The position numbers and the translations under genes were made by a program. From UBA965 sp040396955 (lineage in GTDB: Bacteria > Chloroflexota > Chloroflexia > Chloroflexales > Roseiflexaceae): a DNA stretch of 64,000 bases. Of the stretch, positions 62,197-64,000 are shown piece by piece; position 1 is the stretch's first letter, and each line of letters opens with the position of its first letter. Below the pieces are notes generated by a model that saw only the letters and a list, made by a program, of their open reading frames with translations, was not told where the DNA came from and did no database searches. The stretch covers positions 1 to 64,000 of the forward strand of contig JBBAWX010000014.1 of the NCBI GenBank assembly GCA_040396955.1, in the 5' to 3' direction.

Positions 62197-63129
62197 TTAT
62201 GGGAGCAACGCCTGGATATCAGGGGTGAGTTCTTCGCTTGTCAATCCACCCTCGTAGCGTTTGACGATGACCCCGTTGCGATCGATGAGAAAGAGCCATG
62301 GTTCGGATTGCAGGCCCCAGGCGTAGTAGGCATCGGAGACACCGACTTTGCGCTCCGCATCGGTGAGCGCGCGTCCCTCGCGCATGGCCTGTTGAAATAT
62401 GTCGTTTTGCTGGGCAAACGAATCACTGAAGGGAAAGCGATAAATCTCACTGTGAATGAACGCAACGTCAGCACCAAATTGCTGTTGAAGCTGCGAAAAA
62501 ACCTGCAAGCTGGGGCCACACACGGCGGTGCGACAAAACCCGGGGGTGGCAAACAAAAGGGCAACCGGGCGGTTTGCAGCGAGTGCATCACGCAGATTGA
62601 CCTGGTACAGAGCAATGTTCACTTCATTGCTCGATACAAGCTGGTTGGTATCGGCGACACTGAGCGGAGTCAGGGTATCGGCGACAATGGCGGCATCACC
62701 GACTTTGGGGGCAATGGCACGATCGCTGACGGTTAATTGTAGGCGTGACACGCTCGGCTCCGTCATACCAGCACGCAACACCTGCACTTCCACACCCCAG
62801 TTCCCAGCGTTGGGGAAATCAAACGACGCAACATAGACGGCAGCTGGCAAACCCGCACCGTAATAGGTGGCGATGGCACTTCCAAGCGGATTGGCACCGT
62901 TCGGGTCTTGGGCCAAATCAAAAAACCGCAGCGTCACTTGAGCAGTCGCATCGTTGACCGGTGAACCATCTTGAATGATGCCAATGGGGAGACGATTGGG
63001 ACCGACGACCGCTTCGGTAAAAGCAAACACGGGGGTGAGGGAGGGAGAAGACGTCGCTTGACCGCACCCCACCAGCAGCGCCAGTAGCATCACAAACAAC
63101 AATGCTCGCATCGACAAACGCATCATCAT
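62197..63129 (-). CDS. thioredoxin-fold lipoprotein (redoxin/TlpA-like)
   Basis: A 310-aa lipoprotein: lipobox L-V-G-C near residue 22, a beta-rich middle region (about 40-150), then a thioredoxin fold (about 190-305) with the redox pair in P-G-F-C-R-T-A-V-C-G-P, a C-x4-C spacing unlike the C-x2-C of thioredoxin and the C-x3-C of Sco proteins. W-L-F-L-I-D-R-N-G-V-I-V-K-R-Y-E-G closes the fold. It is likely an extracytoplasmic thiol or electron-transfer protein. Three tandem ATGs begin at 63129. Confidence 0.8.
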   Translation of the reverse strand: MMMRLSMRALLFVMLLALLVGCGQATSSPSLTPVFAFTEAVVGPNRLPIGIIQDGSPVNDATAQVTLRFFDLAQDPNGANPLGSAIATYYGAGLPAAVYVASFDFPNAGNWGVEVQVLRAGMTEPSVSRLQLTVSDRAIAPKVGDAAIVADTLTPLSVADTNQLVSSNEVNIALYQVNLRDALAANRPVALLFATPGFCRTAVCGPSLQVFSQLQQQFGADVAFIHSEIYRFPFSDSFAQQNDIFQQAMREGRALTDAERKVGVSDAYYAWGLQSEPWLFLIDRNGVIVKRYEGGLTSEELTPDIQALLP

Positions 63130-63268
63130 ACTTTCACCAACTGTACAAACACGATCTGCGGCTAGTGTACCGTGAAACCGGGCCGTGTGCGTGAGAATTG
63201 CATGTGAATGTCGGTATGTGCCCTGCAGTGCGGTACGACGTATCTTCCCATTTCGCACGAGTATCGTG

Positions 63269-63274
63269 TATAAT
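63269..63274 (+). promoter_or_regulatory. -10 element of the STAS operon
   Basis: TATAAT preceded by TG, 55 nt before the STAS gene. No convincing -35 is visible. Confidence 0.45.
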
Positions 63275-63328
63275 AGCCGTTAAGGGCAATCAGGGACCGG
63301 TTGCTGTGTTAGGAAGGGAGTATGTGCC

Positions 63329-63685
63329 ATGGAAATGGAAATTACTCATACGCGCATGAATCGTGCTGATTTACTGGCCTTGAAAGGCCGGCTTGATGCG
63401 ATGCACGCGCCTGCTCTCAAGCAGAAGATTGAGGAAATTTTCGGCGAAGGCAGATACCGCATTGTACTCGACATGAGTGAGCTCGAATACGTGGCTAGCC
63501 CCGGTTTGCGTGTCCTCATTGAGGCCCGCAAGAAGGCACGCGACTGGAAGATTACCGACCTCGAGGGTGGCGACATCCGGCTTGCAGGGCTTTCGAGTCG
63601 CATTCGTGAAGTCTTCGATTTGACCGGGTTTACATCGTTGTTTGACATCTACGCTAACGCCACCGAGGCCGTTGGTTCTTTCTAG
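63329..63685 (+). CDS. STAS-domain anti-sigma factor antagonist (RsbV/SpoIIAA-like)
   Basis: A 118-aa STAS protein. Y-R-I-V-L-D-M-S-E-L-E-Y-V-A-S-P-G-L-R-V-L carries Ser57 at the position phosphorylated in SpoIIAA and RsbV (there S-S/A-G-L). The unphosphorylated form would free a sigma factor by binding the anti-sigma kinase. That kinase gene starts 14 nt downstream. AAGGGAG precedes the ATG. Confidence 0.9.
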   Translation: MEMEITHTRMNRADLLALKGRLDAMHAPALKQKIEEIFGEGRYRIVLDMSELEYVASPGLRVLIEARKKARDWKITDLEGGDIRLAGLSSRIREVFDLTGFTSLFDIYANATEAVGSF

Positions 63686-63699
63686 TTGGGGTGAATGCC

Positions 63700-64000
63700 A
63701 TGCCAAGCGCTTCCTTGACTGTCCCCGCCCAACTTGACTCACTCTCCGAGATTTGTGAGTTTGTCAATTCGGCCACGCGCCAAGCCAAGATGAGTGAGCG
63801 TGAGGCATGGCAGGTACAACTTGCTGTTGATGAGGCAGCTACCAACATCATCCAACATGCGTACGCAGAAATATCCCCAGGGACTCTGCGCATCTCATGG
63901 GAGATATCGGCCGGGGAGTTGATTTTCGTGTTGGTAGACCACGGCAAACCGTTTGACCCCGATACGGTGCCCACACCCGACATCAATTCTTCGTTTGAGG
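63700..64000 (+). CDS. anti-sigma regulatory kinase (RsbW/SpoIIAB-like), partial at window end
   Basis: The first 100 codons of a GHKL-ATPase. The N-box E-A-A-T-N-I-I-Q-H-A-Y is near residues 45-55 and D-H-G-K-P-F-D-P (G1-box-like) near 83-90. Such kinases phosphorylate the STAS partner and hold a sigma factor. The start may be ATG 63700 or GTG 63691 in frame. The gene continues beyond the window. Confidence 0.87.
   Translation, partial: MPSASLTVPAQLDSLSEICEFVNSATRQAKMSEREAWQVQLAVDEAATNIIQHAYAEISPGTLRISWEISAGELIFVLVDHGKPFDPDTVPTPDINSSFE

Overview
The window looks like a draft or metagenome-derived contig (two 100-base N gaps) from a free-living bacterium of about 58-60% GC, most likely a member of the Chloroflexota. 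The assignment is an inference. It rests on the hrcA-grpE-dnaK-dnaJ order, lipoproteins with long Pro/Thr linkers, a Ser/Thr kinase with a Thr-Ala repeat tail beside an FHA-winged-helix regulator, a VanW protein with two G-G-x-x-I-F-G-x-P type repeats, and the lack of any proteobacterial or actinobacterial marker. There are no insertion sequences, no prophage and no CRISPR array.

Layout. 0.19-0.6 kb: tRNA genes Leu, Val, Phe and Ser with one consensus promoter. 0.6-10.6 kb: PLP aminotransferase, two MFS transporters, GH29 fucosidase, galE, then a signalling pair (FHA regulator diverging from a membrane Ser/Thr kinase) with an Rsm22-type methyltransferase. 10.7-13.5 kb: Gfo/Idh/MocA oxidoreductase, VOC protein and SDR. 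13.6-17.2 kb: nadC-nadA-nadB, the complete aspartate-to-NaMN route. 17.2-23.6 kb (minus): HD hydrolase, rlmB and the heat-shock operon hrcA-grpE-dnaK-dnaJ. 23.7-28.3 kb: Nudix/winged-helix protein, TIM-barrel protein, FAD oxidoreductase, a propeller lipoprotein and a frameshifted DUF1810 gene. 28.3-31.5 kb (minus): M48 protease, a ClpP-like protease, a very short tmRNA-like gene and an orphan Cas6e-like protein. 31.5-37.6 kb: PLP ammonia-lyase, amidohydrolase, YdeI, DoxX, nucleoside hydrolase and a gapped peptidoglycan hydrolase. 37.7-46.7 kb: leaderless RNA m5C methyltransferase, EamA half-transporter, second class V aminotransferase, DUF2723 membrane protein, an ABC-2 exporter split by an inverted TIM-barrel gene, and a HEPN/coiled-coil/membrane protein. 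46.8-52.7 kb: DUF4349 lipoprotein, dnaX-ybaB-recR, DUF3048 lipoprotein and a PD-(D/E)XK-like protein. 52.7-64 kb: membrane protein, an AttEFGH-like export cluster, VanW, two C26 glutamine-amidohydrolase-like hydrolases flanking a GyrI-like protein, a thioredoxin-fold lipoprotein, and the start of an RsbV/RsbW-type partner-switch operon.

The most unusual place is 29.6-31.5 kb. Three genes lie in one direction: an orphan Cas6e-like RNA endonuclease, a tmRNA-like RNA of only 134 nt that keeps the whole tRNA-like domain but has almost no room for the tag and pseudoknots, and a ClpP-like serine protease. Either the assembly lost about 200 nt of ssrA here, or this is a strongly reduced tmRNA linked to an RNA-processing enzyme and a protease. 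Other notable items are a tRNA-Phe with a swapped T-loop 54/58 pair, a non-CIRCE inverted repeat just downstream of the hrcA promoter, and the HEPN membrane protein.
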